Source of the DNA: Cystobacter ferrugineus
GTDB taxonomy: Bacteria > Myxococcota > Myxococcia > Myxococcales > Myxococcaceae
Direction: 5' to 3'
Assembly: GCF_001887355.1 (NCBI RefSeq)
Contig: NZ_MPIN01000004.1
Span: forward strand, 411,733 to 475,732
DNA: 64,000 nt
Part shown: piece after piece, positions 52,126 to 62,004 of the stretch
How the letters are laid out: every line of letters starts with the position of its first letter
Numbering within the stretch: position 1 is the stretch's first letter
Notes under the pieces: generated by a model
Seen by the model: only the letters and a program-made list of their open reading frames with translations
Databases searched by the model: none
What the model was told of the DNA's origin: nothing
Position numbers and translations under genes: made by a program

Positions 52126-53862
52126 TCAGTAGTAGAAACGGTTCACGGTCTCCACGGCTGGTAGGACGTTGATGATGGCCTTTCCCTTGTTCGGCTGGCT
52201 TCCGGGTTCCATCGGCATCCCCGGATGGAGCCCCTCCGTGAGGCGCAAACAGACGGGCAGGGCTTCTCCCGTGCGAAGGATGAGTTGGGTGAAATAGCCA
52301 TGAATCCGGTTGCCTTCGAAGTAGAGCTGCCCGTAGAGCTTCGTCTGATCCGGGATGCCTTCCCAGTCTCCGTGGATCTCGGCGGTGGTGAAGGGTCCTT
52401 CCTGGACGGTGACGGTCTTGATGCGTGACTTTCTGACGTCCTTGAACGGGGCGAGGATCACCGAATGCCAGCCAGGCCGTACGAAGCCGAAGCGCTTGAG
52501 CGTCTCTTGATGGCCCGGAGGGCACTCGGCGGAGGGGCGGGGGCGGGGAGGCGGGGCGCTCGCGCAGCCCGCGCTCACACACGCGGCGGAGACCAGGGTG
52601 GACTTGAGCAGGGAACGGCCGGAGTGGGGTTTTCGCATCGGTTCATCCTCGCGGTGCGGCGCGTCGGTGGGCGCGGGAGGTGGTGACTCCAGAAGTTCCG
52701 CGCGTGGTCCAACTTCGGCCGTCTTCGGGGGGTCTGCCAATTCCTGGCGAAACCCGGCCTCCTGTGGCGGGAGAGGGGGAGGCAACCCAGTACGTGGGAT
52801 GATTACTCCTGGCTCCGAGGGAATCAGCTGGGGACCCGGTAGGACGGCCAGGGCCGTGAGCAAGCTCAAGAGCAGGGAGCGGCTCCACCCGGACGTGACC
52901 GTGGGAGCGGGCGCCGTCTGGGGGAGGGGGGAGGCGGAGGCCGGTCGTACCGGCTCTTCGGCGAAGAGCGGCACCCTCCAGGTGTCGTCGGCCTGGGCGA
53001 GGGCCTCGTCCACGGCGCGCGCGAGCGTCTGGGCGTCGGCGTACCGGGCCTCGGGTGCCTTCTCCAGCATGCGCAGGCACAGCTCCCCCAGGGCCCGGGG
53101 GACGCGGGGATTGCGCACGTGGGGGACCTCCGGTGTGTGCTCGAGGATGGTGCGCGTCAGGGGGCCGTGCCGGTCTCCGAAGGGCAGGGTGCGCGTGAGC
53201 AGGGCATAGAGGGTGACTCCCAGGGCCCACCAATCATCCGCGGGCTGGGCGTCATAGCGCTCTCCTTCCCACTCCCGGGCGAAGCGCACGATCTCGGGGC
53301 TGCGGTACTCGGGAGTGCCCGGCGGCAGCCGCATCGTCAGGCGCGGGGCCCCCTCGTACCGGGCCGAGCCGAAGTCCACCAGCACCGGCCGCCCGTCTTC
53401 CCGGCGCATGAGGATGTTGGCCTCCTTCACGTCCCGGTGCACCACCCCCGCCGCATGCACCTGTCCCAGGGCCTCCACCACGGGACGCAGTACCTGTCGC
53501 GCCAGTTGCTCCGCGGTACACCGGTTCTCCCGCGCCCAGACGTCCAGCGCCGGGCCGTCCACCCACTCCAGGGCGAGCACCAGGAAGCGCGGCTTGTCCT
53601 CGGGCCACTGGCCATAGCCGAGCAGCCCCACCACCGAGGTGTGCCGCACCCGGCGCAGCGCATCCACCTCGCGCTCGCCCCACATCCCCATGGGCACCAG
53701 CTTGAGGGCGAAGCGTCTTCCGCCGCGCTCGGCCCGGTACACGCTGCCCGAGCTGCCCGTGGCCAGACACTCCTGGAGGGTGAAGCCCGCCACCTGGGTG
53801 CCGGGAGCGGGCTCGTTCCCCCGCCTCCCGCCCCCGTCCTGTTCGCCGCGTTCGTCGGACAT
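52126..53862 (-). CDS. Ser/Thr protein kinase with transmembrane and extracytoplasmic part
   Basis: A 578-residue kinase. Kinase domain about 25-290: ATGSSGSVYRAERGGRRFAL (glycine loop altered), catalytic VVHRDVKEANILM, VLVDFGSARYEG (DFG present), PPGTPEYRSPE. A hydrophobic segment near 330 (SRSLLLSLLTALAVLPGP) and a proline-rich linker follow. Then comes LLKSTLVSAACVSAGCASAP, a lipoprotein-like sequence embedded in the chain, and a C-terminal ~140-residue beta-rich domain (GWHSVILAPFKDVRKSRIK). It looks like a kinase gene fused to a lipoprotein gene. The DUF2381 gene follows after 24 bp. Confidence 0.9.
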   Translation of the reverse strand: MSDERGEQDGGGRRGNEPAPGTQVAGFTLQECLATGSSGSVYRAERGGRRFALKLVPMGMWGEREVDALRRVRHTSVVGLLGYGQWPEDKPRFLVLALEWVDGPALDVWARENRCTAEQLARQVLRPVVEALGQVHAAGVVHRDVKEANILMRREDGRPVLVDFGSARYEGAPRLTMRLPPGTPEYRSPEIVRFAREWEGERYDAQPADDWWALGVTLYALLTRTLPFGDRHGPLTRTILEHTPEVPHVRNPRVPRALGELCLRMLEKAPEARYADAQTLARAVDEALAQADDTWRVPLFAEEPVRPASASPLPQTAPAPTVTSGWSRSLLLSLLTALAVLPGPQLIPSEPGVIIPRTGLPPPLPPQEAGFRQELADPPKTAEVGPRAELLESPPPAPTDAPHREDEPMRKPHSGRSLLKSTLVSAACVSAGCASAPPPRPRPSAECPPGHQETLKRFGFVRPGWHSVILAPFKDVRKSRIKTVTVQEGPFTTAEIHGDWEGIPDQTKLYGQLYFEGNRIHGYFTQLILRTGEALPVCLRLTEGLHPGMPMEPGSQPNKGKAIINVLPAVETVNRFYY

Positions 53863-53979
53863 CCCACCTGACCTCCGGAGGCCGCGGAGGCTACCAGTGA
53901 GATGACCACATTCCCTGGACCCATCAGGTAGGTGGTCCCAGGGCCGACTTCATCGGGTTGCCCGTCTCCGCCGGGGTGG

Positions 53980-54852
53980 CTACCCGCCGGTTCCGCTCTC
54001 GACGGCCTCGATATGTCTCAGGAGCGCCTGCGCGAGCGAGGGCACGAGGACGCGGGGAAGCGCGTGGCCCATGCCCTCGAGGGTCACGAGGGTCGAGTGG
54101 GGCAGGTTCCCCGCGAGGTGCCGCGCGTTGGACACCGGGTTGATGGGGTCCTCCGGGGTGGCGATGACGAGCGTGGGCACGGTGACGTGGGCCAGCTCCG
54201 TGCCGCGCTCCAGTCCGGTGGTGCCGGCGCGCGCATGGGCGCCCGGGTTGTCGTGCCGGCCGGCGTGGCGGATGATGCGGCGCTCGAGCGCGCGGTACTC
54301 CTCCGCGTCGAAGGGCAGCACCCGCCCGTGGAGCCTCCGCCAGTTCTCCACCCGCCAATCGAGCTCCGCCTCCAGGTCGCGCGGCTCGAACATGTGGCTC
54401 CAGAACTCGAGCAGTCCCTCGTCGATGGGGACGGGCGCCGTGCCGTCCTCGAGCGGGGGCGTACCGCCGAGGGCGGGGATGCCGAAGAGGGTCGCGCTGC
54501 GCAGCCGCTGGGGATGATCGAGCAGCAGTAGTTGCACGAGCAGGCCTCCCAGTGACATGCCCACGACGTGCGCGCGGGAGATGCCGAGCGCATCGAGCAC
54601 GGCCACGGCGTCCTCGGCCAGCCGGGTCACGGGATAGGGCTTCGTGTCGAAGGCCCAGGTGGAGGCTCCGGTGTCCCGGTGGTCATAGCGGATGACCCGG
54701 TGCCGCCTGGACAGCAGCGCCATGAGCTCGTCCGGCCAGGCCAGTCCCGAGGCATTGGCCCCCATGACGAGCAGGATGGCGGGAGCCTCCTCCGGTCCCC
54801 AGTCCTCGACCCAGAGAGAGACACCGTCGGCGACTTCGACGAAGCGTTGCAT
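53980..54852 (-). CDS. Alpha/beta hydrolase
   Basis: A 290-residue alpha/beta hydrolase: oxyanion region LLVMGANASGLAWPDEL, HRVIRYDHRDTGAST, nucleophile elbow VVGMSLGGLLVQ, acid in VIATPEDPINPV and base His in LEGMGHALPRV. This profile fits the lipolytic/aclacinomycin methylesterase-like branch. The start is ATG 54852. No signal peptide. Substrate unknown. It is separated from Rho by about 130 bp containing a terminator. Confidence 0.88.
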   Translation of the reverse strand: MQRFVEVADGVSLWVEDWGPEEAPAILLVMGANASGLAWPDELMALLSRRHRVIRYDHRDTGASTWAFDTKPYPVTRLAEDAVAVLDALGISRAHVVGMSLGGLLVQLLLLDHPQRLRSATLFGIPALGGTPPLEDGTAPVPIDEGLLEFWSHMFEPRDLEAELDWRVENWRRLHGRVLPFDAEEYRALERRIIRHAGRHDNPGAHARAGTTGLERGTELAHVTVPTLVIATPEDPINPVSNARHLAGNLPHSTLVTLEGMGHALPRVLVPSLAQALLRHIEAVESGTGG

Positions 54853-54941
54853 GTAGTGGATTCTCCTGTTTCCGAGGCGAGGAACACCAAGGGCCCGCCC
54901 CCGTCTGGTGATGACGTGAAGCGGGCCCTCGGGCTGACGCG

Positions 54942-54961
54942 CTCCGCCCCGGGGGGCGGAG
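54942..54961 (-). terminator. Hairpin downstream of rho
   Basis: CTCCGCC-ccgggg-GGCGGAG, a 7-bp stem with a 6-base loop, 22 bases past the rho stop codon. A longer inverted repeat GGGCCCGC...GCGGGCCC (54891-54898 with 54921-54928) follows. Neither has a T-run. Confidence 0.55.
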
Positions 54962-54983
54962 GCGGCTCAATCCCTCACAATGC

Positions 54984-56513
<1,530 letters not shown>

Positions 56514-56708
56514 GGTCTACTGGGGTGAGGCGCGTTCCTTGAGGGAAGAGTCCCCGACGGAAGCCCTCGAGGTGCAGCGGGCTGTGGGACAGGAGCCCAC
56601 CGCGGGGTCCTCGGGGACGACCTCGCGCGTCTGGCGCGAACCACCCGATGACCGAACCGCTGGCTCCTGGAGCGTCCCGGCGGCCTGGGCCTACCGGGAA
56701 GCGCGAGG

Positions 56709-56745
56709 TGATACTATCAAAGGACACACCGGAAGCCGGGAGAAT
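56709..56745 (-). promoter_or_regulatory. Candidate rho promoter and long leader
   Basis: On the minus strand TAGTAT (56714-56709) in the local A/T-rich stretch TTTGATAGTATCACC is the best -10 match upstream of rho. The -35 is poor. It implies a leader of nearly 200 bases before the rho start, consistent with autoregulation seen in other bacteria. Weak evidence. Confidence 0.3.
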
Positions 56746-56773
56746 TTCGTCTTCTGGTGTCGTCCTGTCGACG

Positions 56774-59257
56774 TCAGCGCACGCTGAGCGTGTAGGGCTG
56801 GACCGCCTTGAGTCCTGGTTCCAGCATCCACGGGGACTCCAGGCCCGCCTCCCGCAGGAACGCCTGCACGGTGGGCGGGAGGAGGGGCTCGGGGGCGGGC
56901 CGCAGCACGGCGCCCACGCCGGGCTCGCCGCCCAGGGCGGAGAAGAAGCTCCCGGCGTCTCCTATGACCTTGAGTTCCACCTCCTCGTCGGCGGGCACCC
57001 CGGCCCGCTTGCGCGCCGCCTCCACCGCCTCCATCAGACCCCCGAGCTGGTCCACCAGGCCCCGCTCGCGCGCCGCCACGCCCGTCCACACCCGCCCCCG
57101 GGCGATGGCGTCCACCCGGGCCTTGTCCAGTTTGCGGGACAGCGACACCTGGGTGATGAAGTCGTCATAGGCCGAGTCCACCCAGGCCTGCATGGCCTTG
57201 CGCTCCGGCTCCGTCCAGGGCCTCCACAGGTTCACCAGGTCCGGCATGGGGGCGCGGCCGATGGTTTCCGCGTTCACCCCCAGCTTGTCGCCCAGCAGGC
57301 CGCGCAGCGCGGGCTTGAGGAAGAAGACGCCGATGCTGCCCGTCAGCGTGGTGGGCGAGGCCCACACCTCGTCGGCGCCCATGGCCGCGTAGTAGCCCCC
57401 CGAGGCCGCCACGTCGCCCATGGAGGCGATGACGGGCTTGTGCTTCTTGGCCTCGAGCACGGCGCGGTACATCAGGTCCGAGGCCAGCACCTCGCCGCCG
57501 CCCGAGTCCACGCGCACGACGATGGCCGCCACGGACGGATCGTGCTGGGCGCGCTCCAGGGCGAGCACCACCGTCTCCGCGCCCACGGACAGCTCGCCGC
57601 CCAGCGGTGACTGGCGGCTCTTGCCCCCGACGATGGTGCCGAGCACCGGCACCACCGCGATGCGGCGCCTCGGGCTCCAGCGTGGGTCCCGCTCGTCACG
57701 CGGCGAGTAGCGGGCGTCATAGCGGGCGCCGGGCACCAGCGCCTCCAGCCGGGTGTCGAACTCCTCGGGCGTCAGCACCCCATCCACCAGCCCCAGCTCC
57801 TTGGCCCGGTTCGCGGTGAGGATGCCCTCGCTCCACGCCTCCCGGAGGCGCTCGGGCGTCAGGCGGCGTGCCTTCGTCACCCGCTCCACGTCGTGGGCCG
57901 TCTGCGTGTCCAGGAAGGCCTCGAGCGTCTCGCGCTGCGCGGGGCTCAGGTCGCGGCGGGTGAGCTGCTCGGGCGCCGTCTTGTAGTCGCCCACCCGGGC
58001 CACGTCCCAGCTCACCCCCAGCTTCTCCATCGTCCCGCCCAGGTACGTCACCTGGGCCGACAGGCCGTTGACGAGCAGCGAGGAGGCGGACAGGGCATAC
58101 ACCTCGTCCGCGGCCGCGCCCACGAAGTAGGCCTTGTCATCCACCTGGTACAGCACCGCCATCACCCGCTTGCCCGCCGCGCGCAGCCGGAGGATGGCCT
58201 GGTGCAGCTCGTCCGCCTTGCCCCAGTCCACGCCGGGCAGGCCCGCCACCTTGAGCACCACGCCCCGCAGCCGCTCGTCCCGGGTGGCCCCGTCGAGCCA
58301 GCGCATCAGCTCCAGGTAGGGATCGCTCCCCAATCCGCCGAGCAGCGCGCCCAGCCCTCCGCGCGCCACCAGCCGATCATCCAGATCCAACAGCGCCACC
58401 GTGCCTCCGCCGAGCCGCGGCGCCGGGTACTTCTGCCCCGACAGGCGCACCGCCACCACGTGGTCCGCTCCGCCGCTCGTGGCGCCGCCGGCCGCGTAGG
58501 TGAGGCCCCAGTGCGCGCTGTCCAGGGTGGCCGAGAGCTGCAGGGCCAGCGGGCCGGCCGGGCCCAGGCCATGGGACACGCCCGCGCCCAGGCTCACGCC
58601 CGGAATCACCGTGGCGCGCGCCGTATAGGAGAGCTGTCCCGTGCTCCAGTTCCCCTCGGTGGCGGCGTAGTCCACGCCCAGCGTCACGCGCTCGCCCAGG
58701 GGCCGCACCCCCACGGCGAGGTTGTAGACGCGGGGCATCACGAAGTTGCCCTGCCGGGGCGCGTTCACGTCCCGCACCACCGCGCCCACGGACACGTGGC
58801 GCGAGGGGCGCAGCGTGAGGCCCAGATCGAAGCCGGACAGCCGGGAGAGCGTGGCGTCCGCCGAGGAGATGTCGTGGTAGCCCACCCCGAGCGACAACGC
58901 CCCCGCGCCGAGTGCCAGGCCGAAGGACGTCTTGCGGTAGTCGGGCAGCCCGCGGCCTCTCATCCACTCGAGGCTGAAGCCCGCCCCCAGGCCTCCCCCG
59001 AGCGACGTGCCCAGGAAGAGCCCATCCCCCACCTGATCACTCGCGAGGTTGCGCTCGTGCAGGTAGGTGAGCTGCCCGGGCCCGACCAGACGCAGGCTGG
59101 CGGGGTTGAGGGCGAGCGCCGTGGCTTCGTCCACCAGCGCGGCGGACGTGGGCGGCAGCGTCACCCCGCGGGGCGGCACGGCGGGCTGGAGGATGAGCCC
59201 CGTCTGGGCGAGCACGAGGCTGGGAAACAGCAGCGACAAGGCGGAAAGGGCTCGCAT
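56774..59257 (-). CDS. sppA: SppA-type signal peptide peptidase fused to an outer-membrane beta-barrel-like domain
   Basis: An 827-residue protein. Signal peptide 1-17 (LSALSLLFPSLVLA). Residues about 18-275 are a Gly-rich alternating region of beta strands (SLGGGLGAGFSLEWM, GLALGAGALSLGVGYHDIS) typical of an outer-membrane barrel (PorV/UPF0164-like). Residues about 285-800 are a duplicated SppA peptidase: catalytic Lys426 in GDYKTAPEQL and Ser619 in DVAASGGYYAAMGA, each in the expected half. Fusing protease to barrel puts SppA activity at the outer membrane or periplasm rather than the inner membrane. Confidence 0.9.
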   Translation of the reverse strand: MRALSALSLLFPSLVLAQTGLILQPAVPPRGVTLPPTSAALVDEATALALNPASLRLVGPGQLTYLHERNLASDQVGDGLFLGTSLGGGLGAGFSLEWMRGRGLPDYRKTSFGLALGAGALSLGVGYHDISSADATLSRLSGFDLGLTLRPSRHVSVGAVVRDVNAPRQGNFVMPRVYNLAVGVRPLGERVTLGVDYAATEGNWSTGQLSYTARATVIPGVSLGAGVSHGLGPAGPLALQLSATLDSAHWGLTYAAGGATSGGADHVVAVRLSGQKYPAPRLGGGTVALLDLDDRLVARGGLGALLGGLGSDPYLELMRWLDGATRDERLRGVVLKVAGLPGVDWGKADELHQAILRLRAAGKRVMAVLYQVDDKAYFVGAAADEVYALSASSLLVNGLSAQVTYLGGTMEKLGVSWDVARVGDYKTAPEQLTRRDLSPAQRETLEAFLDTQTAHDVERVTKARRLTPERLREAWSEGILTANRAKELGLVDGVLTPEEFDTRLEALVPGARYDARYSPRDERDPRWSPRRRIAVVPVLGTIVGGKSRQSPLGGELSVGAETVVLALERAQHDPSVAAIVVRVDSGGGEVLASDLMYRAVLEAKKHKPVIASMGDVAASGGYYAAMGADEVWASPTTLTGSIGVFFLKPALRGLLGDKLGVNAETIGRAPMPDLVNLWRPWTEPERKAMQAWVDSAYDDFITQVSLSRKLDKARVDAIARGRVWTGVAARERGLVDQLGGLMEAVEAARKRAGVPADEEVELKVIGDAGSFFSALGGEPGVGAVLRPAPEPLLPPTVQAFLREAGLESPWMLEPGLKAVQPYTLSVR

Positions 59258-59304
59258 GGCCCGCGGACTCTAGGAGGCGCGGGAGCACACACAAGCGCCT
59301 TGGC

Positions 59305-60525
59305 TCACCAATCTTCGGTACCGTTCACTCCGTCCAGTGGATCTCCCCCCTTGGACTTCTTCTCCTGGGCGCGCCGCTTGCCGCCGCGATCCTCGCGGTT
59401 CCACTCGTCCATGCCGTGGGAGTTGTCCAGCGGGTCCGACGACTTCACCACCTTCTCCGCGCCCCCCTCGGAGTTGTTCATCAGGTGGTTGACGATGCGC
59501 GACAGCTCCGACTTGAGCTGGCCGAACTCATCGCCCTGCAGCACCACGCGCCGCACGCCGAGCCGCTTGCCGCTGCTCGTCTCGTACAGCCCCAGCACCA
59601 GCTCGGTGGAGCCGTTCTCCTTCATGTCGCGCAGCGTGCCCACCAGGGCCCGCTCCAGTCCGAGCGCCTTGCCGAGCGAGGACACCGCCGGGCTGGCGCC
59701 CTTGTCCGCGCGCATCACCTCCGTGGCCACCGTGTCCAGCCGGGCGTCGAAGGCCTTGTACTCCTCGGTGGGCTGCAGCTCGATGCTCGCCTCGACGTCG
59801 TCCGGGCTCACCTCCAGCAACTGCCCGGCCACGCGGAAGCCCGGGCGCTCCAGGCGCAGCAGGTGCTTGCCCACCGCGAGCGTGGGCACCGTCATCGGCG
59901 TATAGCCCTGGAACTCGTTGTCGATGAAGACGCGCGCCCCGGCCGGACGCGACTTCACCGTCGCCGTGCCGCGCAGCGCCGCGTTGATGCCCGTGGCCAC
60001 CTGCACCCGCAGCGCGATGAACTCACGGTTGAAGCGCTTGGTGTTCAGCTCGAAGGTGGGGTGGAGCGCCAGCAGGTCCAACAGCGCGAGCTTCGCCTCC
60101 TCCACGTCGCCGCGCTGGTGCATCACCGCCGCGTAGAGCGCGATGGCGTCACACATGGGAGTGCACGAGGCCGTCATCGCCGCGGCGGCCGACTGCAACT
60201 CCTTGAGCGTGGCGCGCAGCTTGCGTTCGGCGTCCTCGTAGTCCTTCTTCTCGAAGGCGGAGAGGCTCTCCTGATAGCCCTGCTGGCCCCGCTTGAGCGA
60301 GGCCTCCGCCTCTCCATCCCGCGGCAGGCCCAGGAACTGCTCGGACTTGCTCACGGTGTAGCCCTGGAACTGTCCCAGGGCCTCGTTCATGTGGCCCTCC
60401 ATCTTCGGTCCGCCCGCCTCGGAGGCGGAATCCATCGGAACGAGGATGGAGGTGATGCGCCGGGGCGCGCCGGGGGGGGCCGCCAGGGCGAGGGAAGGAA
60501 GCAGCAGGAGCGCCAGGATCTTCAT
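59305..60525 (-). CDS. PEGA-domain protein
   Basis: A 406-residue exported protein: signal MKILALLLLPSLALAAPPG, then a helical TPR-like part (LSAFEKKDYEDAERKLRATL, RGDVEEAKLALLDLLALHP) and a PEGA domain about 185-255 (GTATVKSRPAGARVFIDNEF, GYTPMTVPTLAVGKHLLRLE). The last 50 residues are Lys/Asp-rich (SDPLDNSHGMDEW, SKGGDPLDGVNG) and contain a repeated DPLDxxxGxxxW pattern. Probably binds surface carbohydrate or peptidoglycan. It follows the related PEGA gene by 25 bp. Confidence 0.85.
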   Translation of the reverse strand: MKILALLLLPSLALAAPPGAPRRITSILVPMDSASEAGGPKMEGHMNEALGQFQGYTVSKSEQFLGLPRDGEAEASLKRGQQGYQESLSAFEKKDYEDAERKLRATLKELQSAAAAMTASCTPMCDAIALYAAVMHQRGDVEEAKLALLDLLALHPTFELNTKRFNREFIALRVQVATGINAALRGTATVKSRPAGARVFIDNEFQGYTPMTVPTLAVGKHLLRLERPGFRVAGQLLEVSPDDVEASIELQPTEEYKAFDARLDTVATEVMRADKGASPAVSSLGKALGLERALVGTLRDMKENGSTELVLGLYETSSGKRLGVRRVVLQGDEFGQLKSELSRIVNHLMNNSEGGAEKVVKSSDPLDNSHGMDEWNREDRGGKRRAQEKKSKGGDPLDGVNGTEDW

Positions 60526-60549
60526 GTGATGCACCTCTGAGAACGGGCG

Positions 60550-61923
60550 CTACCAGCCCGCGCCGAAATTACCCAACCGCGCCCCGAGGGGCTTGCTCCC
60601 CTGGTTGGCCAGCAAGATGCCGGCGGTGGTGGCCACGGCCACTCCGCCCACCGCCGCCCAGAACCAGGGCTTCTTCACCACCGCCACCACCTCGGGCGGG
60701 ATCGTCAGTCCGTTGGAGAACCTGCCGGTGACGAAGTCGTTCACCTGGCGCACCACGCGCTGCTGCTCGGTGGCGGACCCGGGGTTCCACTTCACGCCGC
60801 GCAGGCGGTTCTTGCCCTGCACGTCCCAGGCATCCAGCGTGGCGCTCAGGGCTCCGCCCGGTCCCGAGTGCTCCACCCGGGCGAGCACTACATAGCGCGC
60901 GCCAATCTTCTCTCCCAGCGCGACGACCTCCGCGGGCGGCGCCCCGGCCGGAGGGGTGTCGAGCGTCTTGGACGCGGCCACCTGGACGGCCTGCTCCCGG
61001 AACTCGCCCAGACCGGGCACGGGCGCCAGCGTGGGGCGCACCTCCGCGCGCTGTCCGGAGGCCACCTCCTGGAAGGTGCCGAAGGGCAGGTGGCCCGGAA
61101 GGGTGATGACCACCTGGTGCGGGCCCGGCGGCAGCTCCACGTCCTCGAGCGGCGTGGTGCCCAGGGACTCGCCGTGCACCGTCACCTGCGCGCCCTGGGG
61201 CACGGAGTCGATGGCGAGCGTGCCCCGGGCCTGGCTGGCCAGGTCCGTCTTCGCGGCGGTGAAGGCGTCGTCCACGTCCTGCCCGAAGAGCTCGGACTCG
61301 GGCTTGACGTTGGGCTCCGCGAGCAGCGCCCGGGTGAAGAACTTCTGGGCACTGGCGGTGTCCCCATCCAGCAGGCGCGAGGCCCCCAGGAAGATGTAGA
61401 CGCGCGCCAGGCGCTCCGGCTTCGTGTCCACCGGAAGCCGCTGGTAGTAGGAGGCCAGCGTGGTGAACTTCCTCGCCGCGCCCTCGGGATCCAGGTTGTC
61501 GTAGAGCCCCTTGCCCTCGTTGTAGAGGACATCCCCGCGCTCGAGCGACAGGGGCGGGGGCGCGGGAAAGCGCTCCACGGGATTGAGCAGGAAGACATTG
61601 CCCTGTCCGGCGAGCGCCTCGTTCAGCGACGCCTCGAGCCGGGAGGCGTCGAGCGCGTCGGCGGGAGTGGCGGGCACGGTGAGCACCACGCTCCTGCCCG
61701 CCCAGGGCGTGGCGGGCAGCTCGGGCAGGGCGGGGGGCGCGGGAGGCGGCTGGGGCTGCGGAAGCGGCTCCTCGACGGGCGGGGGCGGCTGGACCGGGGC
61801 CGCGGGCTTCTTCTTCTTGGCCGCGGCGACGAGCGTGCCGGGGCCGGGGGCAGCCAGGGCGGCACTGGGGATCGCGCCGAGCAGCAGCGCGAGCGACAGG
61901 GAAAGGGGGGTCTTCAATCGCAC
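60550..61923 (-). CDS. PEGA-domain protein with C-terminal TM
   Basis: A 457-residue protein. The first ~25 residues are a signal peptide (LKTPLSLSLALLLGAIPSAA), followed by a Pro/Lys-rich linker, TPR-like helices (GLYDNLDPEGAARKFTTLAS, SAQKFFTRALLAEPN), and a PEGA domain at about 230-300 (GTLAIDSVPQGAQVTVHGES, PPGPHQVVITLPGH). A TM near the C-terminus (FWAAVGGVAVATTAGILLAN) anchors it. Start is uncertain: GTG 61923, TTG 61917 or ATG 61962 all precede the signal; none has a good ribosome site. It is 25 bp from the other PEGA gene and likely in the same operon. Confidence 0.82.
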   Translation of the reverse strand: MRLKTPLSLSLALLLGAIPSAALAAPGPGTLVAAAKKKKPAAPVQPPPPVEEPLPQPQPPPAPPALPELPATPWAGRSVVLTVPATPADALDASRLEASLNEALAGQGNVFLLNPVERFPAPPPLSLERGDVLYNEGKGLYDNLDPEGAARKFTTLASYYQRLPVDTKPERLARVYIFLGASRLLDGDTASAQKFFTRALLAEPNVKPESELFGQDVDDAFTAAKTDLASQARGTLAIDSVPQGAQVTVHGESLGTTPLEDVELPPGPHQVVITLPGHLPFGTFQEVASGQRAEVRPTLAPVPGLGEFREQAVQVAASKTLDTPPAGAPPAEVVALGEKIGARYVVLARVEHSGPGGALSATLDAWDVQGKNRLRGVKWNPGSATEQQRVVRQVNDFVTGRFSNGLTIPPEVVAVVKKPWFWAAVGGVAVATTAGILLANQGSKPLGARLGNFGAGW

Positions 61924-62004
61924 GGGGGCCGATGCTATCCGAGCCAGGGGCCCGGGCACCATGGCCCCCGCGGGGGCGCCCGGCCGGGGCGCCCGTCCCC
62001 CTCG

